From positions 70,849,006 through 70,913,005 of the forward strand of contig CATQJL010000223.1 in NCBI GenBank assembly GCA_958299035.1: a stretch of 64,000 nucleotides of DNA. Direction: 5' to 3'. The notes below the pieces were generated by a model that worked only from the letters and a program-made list of their open reading frames with translations, was not told the DNA's origin and did no database searches. A program made the position numbers and the translations under genes. This DNA is from Cylicocyclus nassatus (taxonomy: Eukaryota; Nematoda; Chromadorea; Rhabditida; Strongylidae). Shown one piece after another: positions 32,252 to 43,992 of the stretch (positions within the stretch are counted from its first letter, which is position 1; each line of letters opens with the position of its first letter).

Positions 32252-32705
32252 TTAGGTTGTCGGATAAATTCTGTTACCTTTTTTATTTTAATTTTTAAAA
32301 ATCTCAGTAGCTTTGGAAAAATCTCATGTTTATGGCGTATGGGCAGGGTCAAATCATTTTTATGTTTCCTGTGTTCATTTCTATACACACATAAAAAGAA
32401 AAATTTGGAAAAGTTTTTGTTTTTTTTTCAAATATATTCCACCCAATGTCAAAATACGTTATAAAAAATTCTGGAAGAGGAAAAGCGCAAGTAGGGCAGA
32501 GGAGAAGATCAGACAAAACCGTAAAATTTGACTGCTTTTACAAAACTGCCGTAAACTTGTTCGTCATGCGTGCTTGGCGTCAATCATGCTGGTAGGTAGA
32601 TTCAGCCATGTTCTAAGCGTATTGCAAATTTGGGATTTTCAAAAAGCTTCTGAGATTTCCTAGAAATTTCAAAAAAAGGGTAACAGAAATTATCCGACAA
32701 CCTAA
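32252..32705. mobile_element. Mariner-type MITE F, 454 bp
   Basis: TA-flanked, with TTAGGTTGTCGGATAAATTC at the left and the complementary GAAATTATCCGACAACCTAA at the right. No transposase. The predicted start of the following gene is only 30 bp from its right end. Confidence 0.8.
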
Positions 32706-32734
32706 TACATTTCATGCAAGCTCTTTCAGCTTTT

Positions 32735-33364
32735 ATGTCGTTGATGGTAACGCAATATGCCCCAAAGCTATATTATAAGCTTGATAGAACTAAGGTGATA
32801 GGATTTGACAAAGCACCATCACCAACAAAAGTAGAAGCAAGTACTGAAAGCTTTCGTTCATACAGAAACAGTGATTATGCTCAAATGCTTTTATGCATTT
32901 TTTCACTTTGTGATCCATTAGCGAAAAGCAAAAAACAGCGCAGGATTACTAACAAATTAATAATATTGTTATGTGATACATTGTCTTATGGCATTGACAT
33001 TTACAATAACTTTCAGTATGAAACAAAATTGGTGTTAAATTAGTAAAGACTCAAAATCCATTGCAATGATATCTTTAGCTAAACACATCCATTTTTATTG
33101 AAATATAGCCAGAGCCCAGCAAAAGGTGGGCAAATGTCAAACTGGAAATCGTTTTGGATGGAAAGCAAAGGGAATATCATAATATACGTCAACATGTACA
33201 TGATACATTCTCCCGACAGTTGTTACACAATTGATATGCACGATCCTACTCTTTGTCATCTTCAAAAAATTTTCACTGGGTTGCAATTGAATGGCTCGCT
33301 TACAGCGCGCATATACGATAGGATTGAGAAATTGGAGTATAAATGGGCTAGGAGAGGAGCATAG
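32735..33364 (+). CDS. Unknown 187-aa protein, two exons
   Basis: Model: exon 1 32735-33042, intron 33043-33108 (66 bp, GTAAAG…AAATATAG, phase 2), exon 2 33109-33364, ending TAG. An in-frame ATG at 32714 exists, but CTCTTTCAG ends at 32729, 5 nt before the ATG at 32735, like the other genes here, so the later start (MSLMVTQYAPKLYYK) is preferred. The protein is Lys/Tyr-rich with a few Cys, has no obvious signal peptide or transmembrane segment, and shows no recognised domain. Exon 2 contains YVNMYMIHSPDSCYTIDMHD and ends KWARRGA. Mariner-type elements sit 30 bp upstream and 23 bp downstream, so UTRs must be short or interrupted. Confidence 0.5.
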
Positions 33365-33387
33365 GGCAGACTATTGTGGAGAAATTA

Positions 33388-34328
33388 CAGGGTGCGGCAA
33401 AAGTCTGGGCCTAGTACTTTTTCGTACAAAACGAGAAGGGAATACTTAGAAACGAAAATTTTGGCGCACACATAATTCGAACCATTGCAGATACAGCCCA
33501 TTTCTTGAATTGCAAAACTGCCTCTTTTGGCCTCCACGCAGCCCTACAAAATCTTGGCATGTCCACCTGTCATGGCACACAGGTAGTCGTAATGGAAATT
33601 GCCCCACGCCTTCACAATAACTGCTTCTTCTACCTTGGCAAATACGCAGCGTGATAGAGCAAACTTTTGTCTACAACATACTTCCAAAAGAACTTTTTGC
33701 ATTGCTTGGGAATAAAAATATTAGAATTTCAATTAGAAGCATGTGTGTCGCATATCGGAATTTTGGCTACAATTGCGCGAATAGAAACTTAAAAATACCC
33801 TCTAAAAAGTATAAAAAGTGCTCCCATGGCCGAATTTCAATAGATTCTAATTTAGAAGACGTATGCAAAAAGTACAGCTTTGGTCCCACTGCCTGTTGAG
33901 CATTCTATAGTTCTTGAATTTGTTCTGAAGACGGATTTCCACTAGTACGTAGGTAACATTCGCAAACTTTTATTTTCCGTTCATGCAAGAACAGCTCCTG
34001 GCAAAAGCAAAACTAGCATACAATAGCGCAAGCCTCTTCTATGTCTCTTCTATGTTGTGTGCATCGAAGTTTTGTAAAATATTAACAGCATCTCTAGTTA
34101 TAGCAAAAATTGTAAATACCAAAAATTCTGAGTTTTTCGCTTTGCAAAAGTACTAGTTTGGTAACTTCCATTCTTACAAAAACATATGGCAGCCATTTCC
34201 AGCCAAATAAAGTGTATTCTGTAGAGGATGACCGCAGCATCATGCGGCCTAAAATTGAAATCAAAACCATCAGTATTTTTGTAATTGCAATACTGCAAAG
34301 TTAGGCTCCCAGATTTTGCCGCACCCTG
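33388..34328. mobile_element. Mariner-type element G, 941 bp
   Basis: Termini CAGGGTGCGGCAAAAGTCTG and the complementary CAGATTTTGCCGCACCCTG are flanked by TA. Only about 30 bp at each end are inverted repeats, unlike the fold-back elements. The inner frames (33651-33899 plus; 34098-34298 minus) have no ATG or transposase motif and may be decayed. Confidence 0.7.
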
Positions 34329-34472
34329 TATTTGACTGAAGGTTGTAGCAAGCTTTTTTCACATTGCTATAAGACAAGCTTTAAATAATTGGAAAATCAG
34401 TAGCACAGCTGTGCGAAAACAGATCTGCAACGCTAGCTGAGAAATCGCAGTTTTAAAATTTACTCTGCGCAG

Positions 34473-34786
34473 TACGGGCTTCAAAAAAATTTTTTTTGAT
34501 TTTTATAACAAAATGTGGTTCATATCTTGATCAATTTAACTTGGTTAACAAGGCACTGAGGAGTATGAAAAGTAATACGCAACGAACTAGGCACTATTAT
34601 TTGCCAGAAAATGCAGTCTGGGGCAATAACATTGAACAAAGCACATCCTCTTGTTTTGCTAAATTGAAAATTCCCAACAACAATATTGTCTTCGTGCGTC
34701 ATCTACATAACTACAGCAATGCGAGATTTATTCTCTATTTTAATTTGAAGCGTGCTGACACAACAAACGATGCCATACATTACTGA
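34473..34786 (+). CDS. Possible 3' terminal exon, unknown product
   Basis: An open frame runs from a potential acceptor (CTCTGCGCAG, AG at 34471-34472) to TGA at 34784-34786, about 104 codons. Its middle is protein-like (LPENAVWGNN, PNNNIVFVRHLHNYS). No ATG near the start and no matching upstream exon was found. The element at 33388-34328 separates it from the gene at 32735. Confidence 0.28.
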
Positions 34787-35724
34787 ATAGATGCGATGGC
34801 CTTCTTTCTGTCTTTCTGATTGTTCTGAATTCTGTGACTCACTTGTTACTTAGGTTCTTAGCGATCGGTGTTCCCGATTCGGCAACATAGTGCACCGAAT
34901 CCCAAAAACGGGACAAACTTTCTGTACCAGTATCGAGGGCATTTTGGTCGTAAAATACTCTTTGGGTTTCTGCTGTCTATCAATTTCACTAGTATAGCTG
35001 TCAACTCTAATAAGAAACCAAATAAGAAGATTCAATGTGGTGTGATGATTTTTTGAAGTCTTTCTTCTTTTCTTCTTTCTTTGTAAGGCCTTGTTCACAT
35101 TCTTACAATGTTTATATTCAACATATGAAACAATGCCCATCAACGAAAAGAGAAAAGTTAAGAGAAAGATAAGATGTGAATCTGAAAGACATGACCTCGC
35201 AAAAAATCTAGGCTTTTTCATGATTTTTGGCTTTGCTATTCATTGCTTCTTGTTGTCTAAGTATCAGGCAGCAGTACAAGTCAACAATTAGCTTCACTAG
35301 CAAGGCTTTTACTGAGAAATTTCCAGTAAAAAGCCGAGTTGCCAAGCGCCGTGAGCAAACTTACTCAACAAAAAAATGTCTTACTAGACAAAGTAGAGCC
35401 ATTTGTTTCGAATAATTGAATGCCTTGCTCAAGCACATGGTTTCTGTTTACTTATTCTTTGAGTGCAACATTACAGTCTAGACTTCATTTGCGTAAAGTG
35501 AAGTGATCTACAATAGAGTCCATAGTACAGGAACATAATCGAGTTTACAGCTGAGTAAAAGGGCCCTATGACAGCATTCTTTGAGGAATGTCGAGGAATT
35601 TCGACTTGAGATAATGGAAGAAGAAATTGAGGAGACAAATCATTTAAAGAACGATTTCGAAATTTGAAGTCTTTCGATGATTATGTTCACTGCAAAAATC
35701 TTTAAACTAGTTGCAGGGTATATA
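34787..35724. other. No confident gene
   Basis: A 123-codon minus-strand ATG frame spans 35221-34850 and overlaps shorter frames on the plus strand. It has an apolar N-terminal segment, but the rest is low-complexity Lys/Arg-rich in AT-rich DNA and no splice structure supports it. Confidence 0.3.
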
Positions 35725-35726
35725 TA

Positions 35727-37415
35727 TTAGGTTGGCCCGAAAGTTGTCGCACCACATTCAAAAATTCATAACTTTAGGTTTCTTCTGCCAATTTGCGTGC
35801 CTTCATTTTTACCCGGAAGAGCAATTCATTCTCTTCATAATGGTGCCTTAACGACATTCTATTCAGCATACACTGCATAGTTAGAAGCGGTAGAGGAAAA
35901 TTACTCAAATTTTCAAACTTCTGTGTAGGGTCATAAAAAATCTGAAAATTGCAGTAAAAATCGGAGCTGTCAGTATGATAGTTTCTATTAACTGGTCTTT
36001 CTAACTGTGCAGGATTTGTGCTGATTGAGCTCTCCATGAAAAGTTATGACTTTCGAGCAACCAATACAAAAGGACAAATTTGATTTATTTTGACATTTTT
36101 CTCGAAGACCATAATTCATAGAGACGCTCAATCAGCACAAGCTTTGCATGGTCAGAAAGAGCAGGTAATAGAACCTATAATTCTGACAGCTCCTGTTTTA
36201 TTGCAAGCTGCAGGTTTTTTACGACTCTACACGGAAAACTCAAAATTTGAGCAATTTTCTTCTACCGCTTATATCTATGCAGTGTATGCATAACAGAAAG
36301 CCAATAAGTGCCCCTATAAAGAGAATGAGTTGCTCTTCCAAAGGAAAACGAAAACGGCAAGACGGTTCAAAAATCAGAAGTTATGAATTTTTGAAAGTGG
36401 CGCTACCAGGGCCCGGCAGGAGGTGGCATTTCAGAATTTTGAAAACGATATCCCCTTTGAAGCCAAATTTCTTACGACTTCCCCTTTGACCCTATTTTTG
36501 ACCCCCGTAAGTCCCTGACAAACAGATATACACAAATAATAAGATGGGCGGCCTCAGCGCTTATTATAGTAGTACTACCTGGCTTTCCTGGTCCAGCCCT
36601 GGTCATCAAGGTTTCAGCTCAATGGGTTCATCCGCAAAGGAATCTATAAAAAAACATAGGGTCAAGATTTGCACAAACTTTGACGTTTATATATCTAAGA
36701 TACTACTCATTTATTAGTCAGCTGCGAAACTTTACAGTTTACAATAACCGATTCCGATTGGAGCGCGCTTTCCGAGGCCGATCATAACGCTGTGAACCCT
36801 ATTTGGGGCTGTATCGAAGCGGTGCCTTCGTGGTTTTGGAAGCGGATTTGAACATATAGTAATACTCTCGACCTAGTCCACATTTATGTAAAGAAATCCG
36901 GGAAATTATGTGAAGGGAAGCAGGGAGCCACCCCAGGTGGCTCCCAGGTAGCGCGGGAGCCACCTAATTTCGAAAAACACTTACCATTTTTTAAATTCAC
37001 ATAAGTTTCTCATAATTCTTCATACTTTTTTTGTGCTCATGGTCCTCCAACTACACAGCAAATTTGGTGCCATATCGTTACTTGTGCATTGAAAACGAGC
37101 CTATTTTGTTATTTTCCTCTTACAAGAATTGCGATTTGAATTCGCGCCTGCGGGCAGGCTAGCGATCGGAGCACAGAATCTTCACATTGCTGGAATCTAA
37201 GTTCACAGAACAGTAGCATCAACAAGGAATGATGAATAAAGAATGATATGTGCATTGTTTATCGGTAAACAAAGGGGAAGTCGTATTTTGGGCTCCGCCC
37301 CGGACCCCAAAATACGATTTCCCCTTTGCTTTTTCGGGCCAAAAACGATATCCAGCTTGTGAAAGCGCCACCCCCGCCGGGCCCTGGGCGCTACAGAATT
37401 TTCGGGCCAACCTAA
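35727..37415. mobile_element. Mariner-type fold-back element L, interrupted by a hAT-type element
   Basis: TA-flanked ends TTAGGTTGGCCCGAAAGTTG and TTCGGGCCAACCTAA. Arms pair inward (TTCTTCTACCGCTT against AAGCGGTAGAGGAA). The right arm is split by a 980-bp insertion at 36407-37386. Removing it and one copy of the duplication restores continuity with the left arm. Confidence 0.8.
36399..37394. mobile_element. hAT-type non-autonomous element nested in mariner element L
   Basis: The element proper is 36407-37386. Its ends are CAGGGCCCGGC and the exact complement GCCGGGCCCTG. It is flanked by the 8-bp duplication GGCGCTAC (36399-36406 and 37387-37394). CAGGG ends with an 8-bp duplication are typical of hAT transposons. 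Inside are CCCCTTTGACCCTA and CCCCTTTGCTTTTT blocks shared with 26582-26827, and a small hairpin of AGCCACC/GGTGGCT at about 36925-36965. No transposase is present. Confidence 0.85.
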
Positions 37416-37984
37416 TATGTACAAAACCTGTAAAGCTTTTGGACGACTTGTTCGACATCATGCTGCACATATATAACTCTTTGTTCATATCCTAAGATTT
37501 GATTGATCAATACTAATTTACAAATTTCACCCAATGCATATGACTCACAATAATCGTTCTTTGACACAGTGAGAAATTGCGTTGGTGGATTTACATGAAG
37601 CATAGCTCTAGTTTTCAAACAATGCTTATAGTACTCTTAAACAACCGTGCATTTTACCATGATTTTTATCTCGTGACTGTGATTTCACCATCCCACTTAG
37701 ACATCTGTGAACATATGAAGTTTATTCCAAGTGCAGGGTAATGAGCTTATATAGGCACACACGCGGTAACCTTGCAATTTACATTTTAATTCTGAACCTT
37801 TGGTCTCTTTCACAATATTCCTTTCAGTTACTTTTTTTCCTGTAAGTTGTTTCCCGTCTATAAAAGTATAAAGCGGATAATTGAACATTAACATAGAGCC
37901 AACAGCGATCTGTGCATCTTGTTTTAAGTACCTGGCCTATTTTTTCAAATATCTCTAATATATATGCATATTTCAGTTTATATA
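37416..37984. other. 5' flank of secreted-peptide gene 2
   Basis: No exon was recognised. The last part contains ATATTTCAG (AG at 37975-37976) 8 nt before the ATG, a likely trans-splice or 5' UTR acceptor. Confidence 0.35.
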
Positions 37985-38261
37985 ATGTTGCTGCACAAGT
38001 TACTGCTCACTCTCGTTCTTATGCATGTATGCCTTGTCGAAAGTCGTAAGAGGTTTTATTCACTTTCAGAAAAGGTACAGTAGCTTATCTCTTTATCACT
38101 TTATACTTTCTTTCGAATACTTTCTGCAGTGTGATGTCTGTTGCGAGCACATTGGGAGACAAGATGATGAACATTGCCCCACCAGATGCAGGTCTGCTGG
38201 TTCTGCTGTGCAACTGCCTTCAGAATTCAGCAGATGCAAATGCATAATACAAACATGTTAA
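37985..38261 (+). CDS. Small secreted cysteine-rich peptide, family member 2 (2 exons)
   Basis: Exon 1 37985-38074, intron 38075-38129 (55 bp, GTACAG…TTTCTGCAG, phase 0), exon 2 38130-38261; 73 aa. Exon 1 encodes a signal peptide (MLLHKLLLTLVLMHVC, LVES) and a short basic stretch RKRFYSLSEK. Exon 2 begins on Cys with spacing C-x2-CC-x10-C-x3-C-x15-C-x-C-x4-C (8 Cys). The leader is nearly that of the minus-strand gene at 8977, and the first five mature cysteines have the same pattern. Stop TAA overlaps AATAAA (38260). The role is inferred as a secreted disulfide-stabilised peptide (toxin-like, antimicrobial or effector); its fold is not recognised. Confidence 0.8.
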
Positions 38262-38265
38262 TAAA
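38260..38265 (+). terminator. Poly(A) signal overlapping the stop codon
   Basis: AATAAA shares bases with the TAA stop (38259-38261) of the secreted-peptide gene. Confidence 0.5.
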
Positions 38266-41079
38266 TCTTCACCAATCAGAATATTGGTTGCATTACTCGA
38301 CAGTCAACAAGTTTTTTCATGTTTACGTACACAAACAATTATTCAAACTATTTGTATATTCTAGGCCCTCATAAAAGAAGAATTTCGTTTTACCTTACTT
38401 TCCCACATCATGGTGAGGACATTTGAGCGTGGCTGTTGCATCCTCCAATTACATAACGTCAAGGCTTTCCCTAGCAAACGCGTTTTCCAAAAATCTCATG
38501 TCAGCCAAAGTGATTTGCAATTTAGGTGATTTATTTCGAGTTACAAAAATTACAAGATGTTCCTGTTGGGCAAAGCCTGGGTTGATTTTAGCAAAAATCT
38601 TGATAGTTTTGAACAATATTTGCATATGCTATATCGCTAATGCAGCGTCTTTTAAACTTTCTTGAATCCGTGGCACACACGAATATGTTCTCTAGAAGAG
38701 TTCAGCAGCTATAAGGCTTTGTTGTCACCTATAATCGTATTGAATTGGCAATAACCAAAGTGGGTACTTTCTTTGATCAGATGTGATGAACAGATGACAG
38801 TGGCTTGTATTTTATTTATTTGACCTTATATACAAGTCAGTAACTGGTTGATACTGATCAAACAAACACACCCAGGCAGTAGTTTTAAAATGTCTGTTGA
38901 CATTTATGAAGTCTTTCGGAAAGCTGGGATTCGGTGAAGCAATACTACTGCAATAACTCCCAAGTAAACGAAAAGTTGTCTTGCGATGGTTACAGTTTGC
39001 AAGAGGAGTCATAGTGTGTGTGTCGAAAATAAAGGGGAAGGGGGAGAACGAAAGCATGAGGTCAAAAGGTGGAGACGATGTTTGCTTATTGATTGAAAAA
39101 TACGATGATATTTTATCACGAGAAATTATTTCAAACCCATTTAATCAAAAACTGAAGCCAAATGAAATTGCTTATATTCTTGTCTTCTTACCATAGCTCG
39201 TTAAACTTGCATGGGTACTGCTAGAAGCGCTAGACTACAAGAGAGCGTAAATGAGTAGGCTTACGGGAAATACTAGTTGTTTTATAGTTCACTAGCTGGC
39301 TCTGCCGGCTCTTGGACGGCGGATTCGACGAAGTTACATAATATATACGAATTCGACGGAGTTACATATTAACTATTTGGACCAAGGCGAGAAAAGACTT
39401 CCCTTATCTTCATCTTTTTTGTTTTATCAACCCACACTTTTCTTAATTCTGCTCCTCCAAATCTGACGGCAGCACTTGTGTGTGGACTTCTCTTGTTACA
39501 TGACCGCCTCGCTTCAAAAGACCTTTTCTTCACCGCAGAATGTAAATGAGACCCACTGCACCTTTCACATGACTATTTAAAATAACAACCCGGTGATAAC
39601 TGATGAGCGTTCATTTCCTTGATGAAGTAAAAAAACAATAAATTGGTAGAAAAATCGAGCAGATCGCCGCGAGAAGTAGCCTATCATATGCGCAGTGGAT
39701 GAAAATATGTGCAAAGCTTGGCGCTTATTTTTTCACATTGAAGATCTATTCGACATATACTTCTTGCAAACATACTTACTCACAAGCTTTGAGTTTTACA
39801 AGGTTACAAGGTATAGATAGCATTTGTATAAGCAATAAAGCAATCAACATAATTCACAACATATTTCCACTGCAGCGAATGGCCTTTTGCCATCTTTCGC
39901 CGGACACTCAATCTCATTTGTCACAGGACAGTGCGCGTGGTCCTAGATGGCATTCGATTAGCGCCTGAATAATTGTAAGGATAATTCACACGGCTCGCGA
40001 CATCCAATAAAGGTATGTTGCCAATGTTTCCTAATAAAATCGGCCCTTGGAATTTTTGGTGCATGTTCACTAATGGCCGCGATGTCTCAAAAACAGCTGC
40101 AGCTTTTGGCCTGAATGTATGATTCCATTCGCCATCTTGCTTCTCGATATGAACTATTTGCCTTGAAGTCGTGATAAACCACCAAGCCCCGGCAAATCAC
40201 AGTATTTGCTTTTGTTTCCTGGCCTCATTTTACCGCACAAATGAGTTAAAGCGGTATGAGAAATTGCTGTTCACTAATGGCTGTGAAAGTTCCGCGATCA
40301 ACAAGTATTTCGAACAGACAAGGGTGATTGTTTGCGCAAAGTTGATCACCGTTTGAACAAGAATCAAAAGGGAATTTAATTGTTTCGTTATTGAGTTTTG
40401 CAAATAATTATGTAATTTTCCTCTTTGTTTATGACGCTCAAATTTTGTTATCATATAGGCTATGATGTAAGCAAGCGCTGCTTTGCCAAATTCTGACACC
40501 TCAGCGCGGGTTACGTTTTACGATATAAGGGAAAATTCATAGTTTATCAAAAAATTGGCTGAGACTTGCCTTGAGGAGGGTAACTAACATACATATGACG
40601 AAAACGGTACTAAATTTGCATGCATGGTAGGAGTTATTTTTGTGAGACTGCTGTAGGTTTACGATATATCCTTACCATAAACAAGAAAAGAGACAGCAAA
40701 TGAATAGATATTCGTATCAGGTCAGAAAACCCCACTGTGCAAGTTCGACGATCCTGAGGTCCCAATTCCTTAAACATTGCCGCTCGTCCCGAAACAGCTC
40801 TGCGTACATCGACTTGCTCAATTTTGTGAAAACGCCAGATTTCGACTTTCTTCAAATTCCACTTTTCTAGCGAATTAAACATGTCCATGATCTATAGGAC
40901 GGCTCCATCTTTGCTTATAATTCCTTAAAAAGCTTTTGAATTTCTCTTTTGGGACCAAAACAGTCAGGTTTGTGCCCTTTGCAGGTCACACGATAATCTA
41001 CACATTATCAAGTGAGCGCGCAAACACTAAAGGCAAAATGTTGGGACAAGGCAAGTAACGTAACTTAGATTCGCGTTTT
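38266..41079. other. No gene recognised; one Helitron-like 3' end
   Basis: At 39292-39330, read on the minus strand, the sequence ends …GCCGGCAGAGCCAGCTAG before T, resembling the Helitron-like 3' end, but the rest of that element is not visible. A repeat ATTCGACGRAGTTACATA occurs twice at about 39330-39370. Other ORFs are short and unsupported. Confidence 0.35.
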
Positions 41080-41690
41080 GAGATGAGACAAGGTGCCTTG
41101 AAAATGTGCACATTGTTTGATCTAACTTCTCTGCTTTGATGTCTTTCGCCGACCTTTAGGTACCACTCCTTAGAGAGAGGTCCAACTTAGATTTACAGTA
41201 TGAAGAGAACCACCGATTGCTTTTCGTTACTGTAGGATGCGGTAAGAACTTCCGGAACTTATGGATTGAGAAATACGAAATACGAAAATTTTTTTGGAAA
41301 GAAAAATCTTGTACAGAGGTTTTCAAGCGGGCTGCTTCCACTACATAACTTTTTACGATGTTTTTAGCTTTTTAAGGGTATGGTCACATTTCTGAAAAAA
41401 GCTGAGAATCCAGTTGTTACGGTTTAGATAATTTAGGAAAGCAGCATTACAGTTAAGTGGAAGTTTCATATTCAAAATCAGCAGCTTCCATTACATTGTA
41501 TAAGAGTCTTCAACTTGCTCGGTCCCTTCCCAGGCAGAATATAGCCTCTAATACCTAGAATCTTTGTCAATGTTCCCACCGTAATCCTTCAGTAATGACA
41601 AGCAATCTACGTAATGGTACCTAAACGTCGCCTAAAGGCGTCAAAGCGAGGAAGTTAATGATCAAATAGAGTGCACATTTTTTGGGACAA
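41080..41690. mobile_element. Diverged relative of fold-back element I
   Basis: AACTTAGATTTACAGTATGA and TACTGTAGGATGCGG on the left, and ACCGTAATCCTTCAGTAATGA and ATTTTTTGGGACAA on the right, match ordered blocks of 26979-27650 with many changes. Termini are decayed, so the boundaries are approximate. Confidence 0.5.
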
Positions 41691-41927
41691 CGAATCATGC
41701 ACAAAAAGCTTAGATAACCATACGGTAAACAAACAGACACAGATTACGAGAAAGAAAACACAAAAACTTACGAAAAAATTTTGCTCTAGTTTCTCCGCTA
41801 GAGAATGAAAGTCTCAAAGAGACTCAAGGGAAGGCCCCAAAATTTGGGTGTGTGCCTGCGCAGTAGGACATAGGAACATAGTTTGAAATTGTATGTGAGA
41901 CTTATATTCCATTCACATTGAGACTTA
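41691..41927. other. Nothing recognised
   Basis: Short AT-rich spacer between two transposon copies. Confidence 0.3.
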
Positions 41928-42828
41928 TTAGGTTGTTCCGAAAGTAATGTCGCTTTTTCCAAATGAACGCCACATTTCGTGGAACCAAGATTTTCAAAAG
42001 AACTTAGGAGCTTTCGATGCAGCATTTTATCCTCTTTTTAATGGTTGTAATTTCACTGCATAATATTCAATGAGCTCTCGAAAAATTATCAAAATCTGTG
42101 ACTCATGCTTTTTGCAATGGTCAAGTTCGGCTACTTTTTAAATTTTTGTACCTATTCCCGAAGAATTTCATGCATCTAATAGATAGAGCAAACCTTATAG
42201 TACACAGAGTAATTTATTTCTTTTCCTTAGCTTGCTTCTTAGAGTTTCTGGAATCAATTTTTTGATGCCATCAAATTCCATATTTGTCAACTCAAACCTC
42301 ACAAAGAACAGCAACCGGCAAGCAACTCGGATGTCAGACGCAGCTTCTGCTCCTCTTTCTACCAGTTGTTTTTTGTTTCCGATTCATAAAGTTTTCCGGG
42401 ACAAAATCGTCATAATTCAGGTTCTCCAGGGCGACCAGGCTGTACCCAAAGTTTCCGAAAGTTGCTAATCTGAAGCGGTAAACGCTCATTTGCTTTGCAA
42501 AAATAGTGTCAAACCATACTCTATCTTTGTAAGTTTCAAGATCCGAAGATTTATTTGTGTTTGATGCATTCCTATCTGAGACAAACCTACTAAAATTGGG
42601 TGGTTCCATCACAAATTTAGAAAGATAGCCGAACTCCATGACAAAAAGCATGGCTCGCAGATTTTGATAATTTTTCAAGAGCTCATTGAATATTATGCAG
42701 TGATATTACAACCGTTAGAAAGAGGATGAAATGCTGCATCGAAAGCTCCTAAGGTTTTTTGAAAATCTTGGTTCCACGAGATGTGGCGTTCATTTGAAAA
42801 AAGCGACATTACTTTCGGAACGACCTAA
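41928..42828. mobile_element. Mariner-type fold-back element J, 901 bp
   Basis: TA-flanked ends TTAGGTTGTTCCGAAAGTAA and TTACTTTCGGAACGACCTAA. Arms are near-perfect complements for about 150 bp (ACGCCACATTTCGTGGAACC, TTTTCAAAAGAACTTAGG against their reverse complements). No transposase. Confidence 0.85.
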
Positions 42829-42879
42829 TATATTTCAATCTCGCAAAAGCGATAGGTGTCCACGGGATCTGAACGGTAT

Positions 42880-43992
42880 CTTATGGCCAGGGTTGAGTGT
42901 GGGGTCAGGCGCGCCCGATCTGGGGGATCGTATTGAGGGCAGGACTGAGGGGGGGGGGGGTCGTAATTAAGAATCGAATTTGTTAAGTTGGGGAGATGCT
43001 GCGAAGGTGAAGAAGAAACGCGCTAGTCCGGTGGATATCGCGATCACATGAAAGAATGACGGTCATAAACAGCATACTGATTGTCTCCACAATGGAAGTT
43101 TCAGCCAAAATACAATCTTCATCTCTTTTACCTTGACATATGAGGTCGACAAGGAAGCTTGCTGTGTGAAACGGGTATCATTTCCATAATCAGCATATCA
43201 AATTACCTCTATGCGCTCTACTACTGCAGTTTCTAGTGTTTCGCAACGTCTAAAAAGCGCGATTTTCAAACATGATCAATTTGGTTTCAGAAGTGAGAAA
43301 AGTCAGCTTTTGTATAATTATAACAAAGTTATATTCTCTACAAGTCTATGCTACAAATCGGGCTTCATTTCGCTTTCAAACAATAAAGTAAGAAGTGCTG
43401 CCAAAACTCTAACTTGCGCGTTTTTCACGTTGAGTGCTTCAACTCCTCGGATTGGCACAAGGCCGAAACAAGTCAGATCAAGCTCAAACACTTACTGTGG
43501 AATCTTCGTGGATTGAGCTAGCGAATCACATAAAACTCGGGTAGAAAAGCTTTTTCGGAAATAAATTAATGGGGTCAGGCGCAACCCCTCAAAAGGTCTG
43601 GCCGCCTGAGCTTTTGAGGGGTTGCGCCTGACCCTCTTAACTTGCCTTCAAAATTCAAAAATCGCTCCTTTTCTGATATGAGTATTGAGCGCAAAGCCTT
43701 TTCTTACTATATTGAAAATTTGGAGCCAAACACTCTACACCTGTGAAAATTATAGCTCTGAAAAGAGGACAATCCGGATCTAAAACTTGCCGTCAAGTTG
43801 CGTGTGGTTGTGCAATCGCAGAAAGTCGGGCCTACAGGTTAAAAAATATAGAAACCTGTAGTGAAGGTAGTCTTCTTCAAAAAATATAACACCCTGAGGA
43901 CTTGGAGGTGAAGCGGAGGGTCATTTAGGGACCTTCACGGGGGGGGGTTTTGAGGACTTGTGCCTGACCTCTTGCTCAACCCTGCTTATGGC
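42880..43992. mobile_element. hAT-type element with perfect 8-bp duplication, 1.1 kb
   Basis: The element is 42888-43984, with ends CAGGGTTGAGTGTGGGGTCA and TGACCTCTTGCTCAACCCTG. Perfect flanking duplication CTTATGGC lies at 42880-42887 and 43985-43992. Inside are a G-run (about 42950) and a long hairpin at about 43570-43634. The ORF at 43211-43516 shows no transposase motif. Truncated relatives end at about 475 and 50732. Confidence 0.8.
43570..43634. repeat. Hairpin inside the hAT-type element
   Basis: GGGTCAGGCGCAACCCCTCA and TGAGGGGTTGCGCCTGACCC form a stem of over 20 bp with a GC-rich loop. The stem repeats the GGGTCAGGCGC motif found at the element's own left end. Confidence 0.8.
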
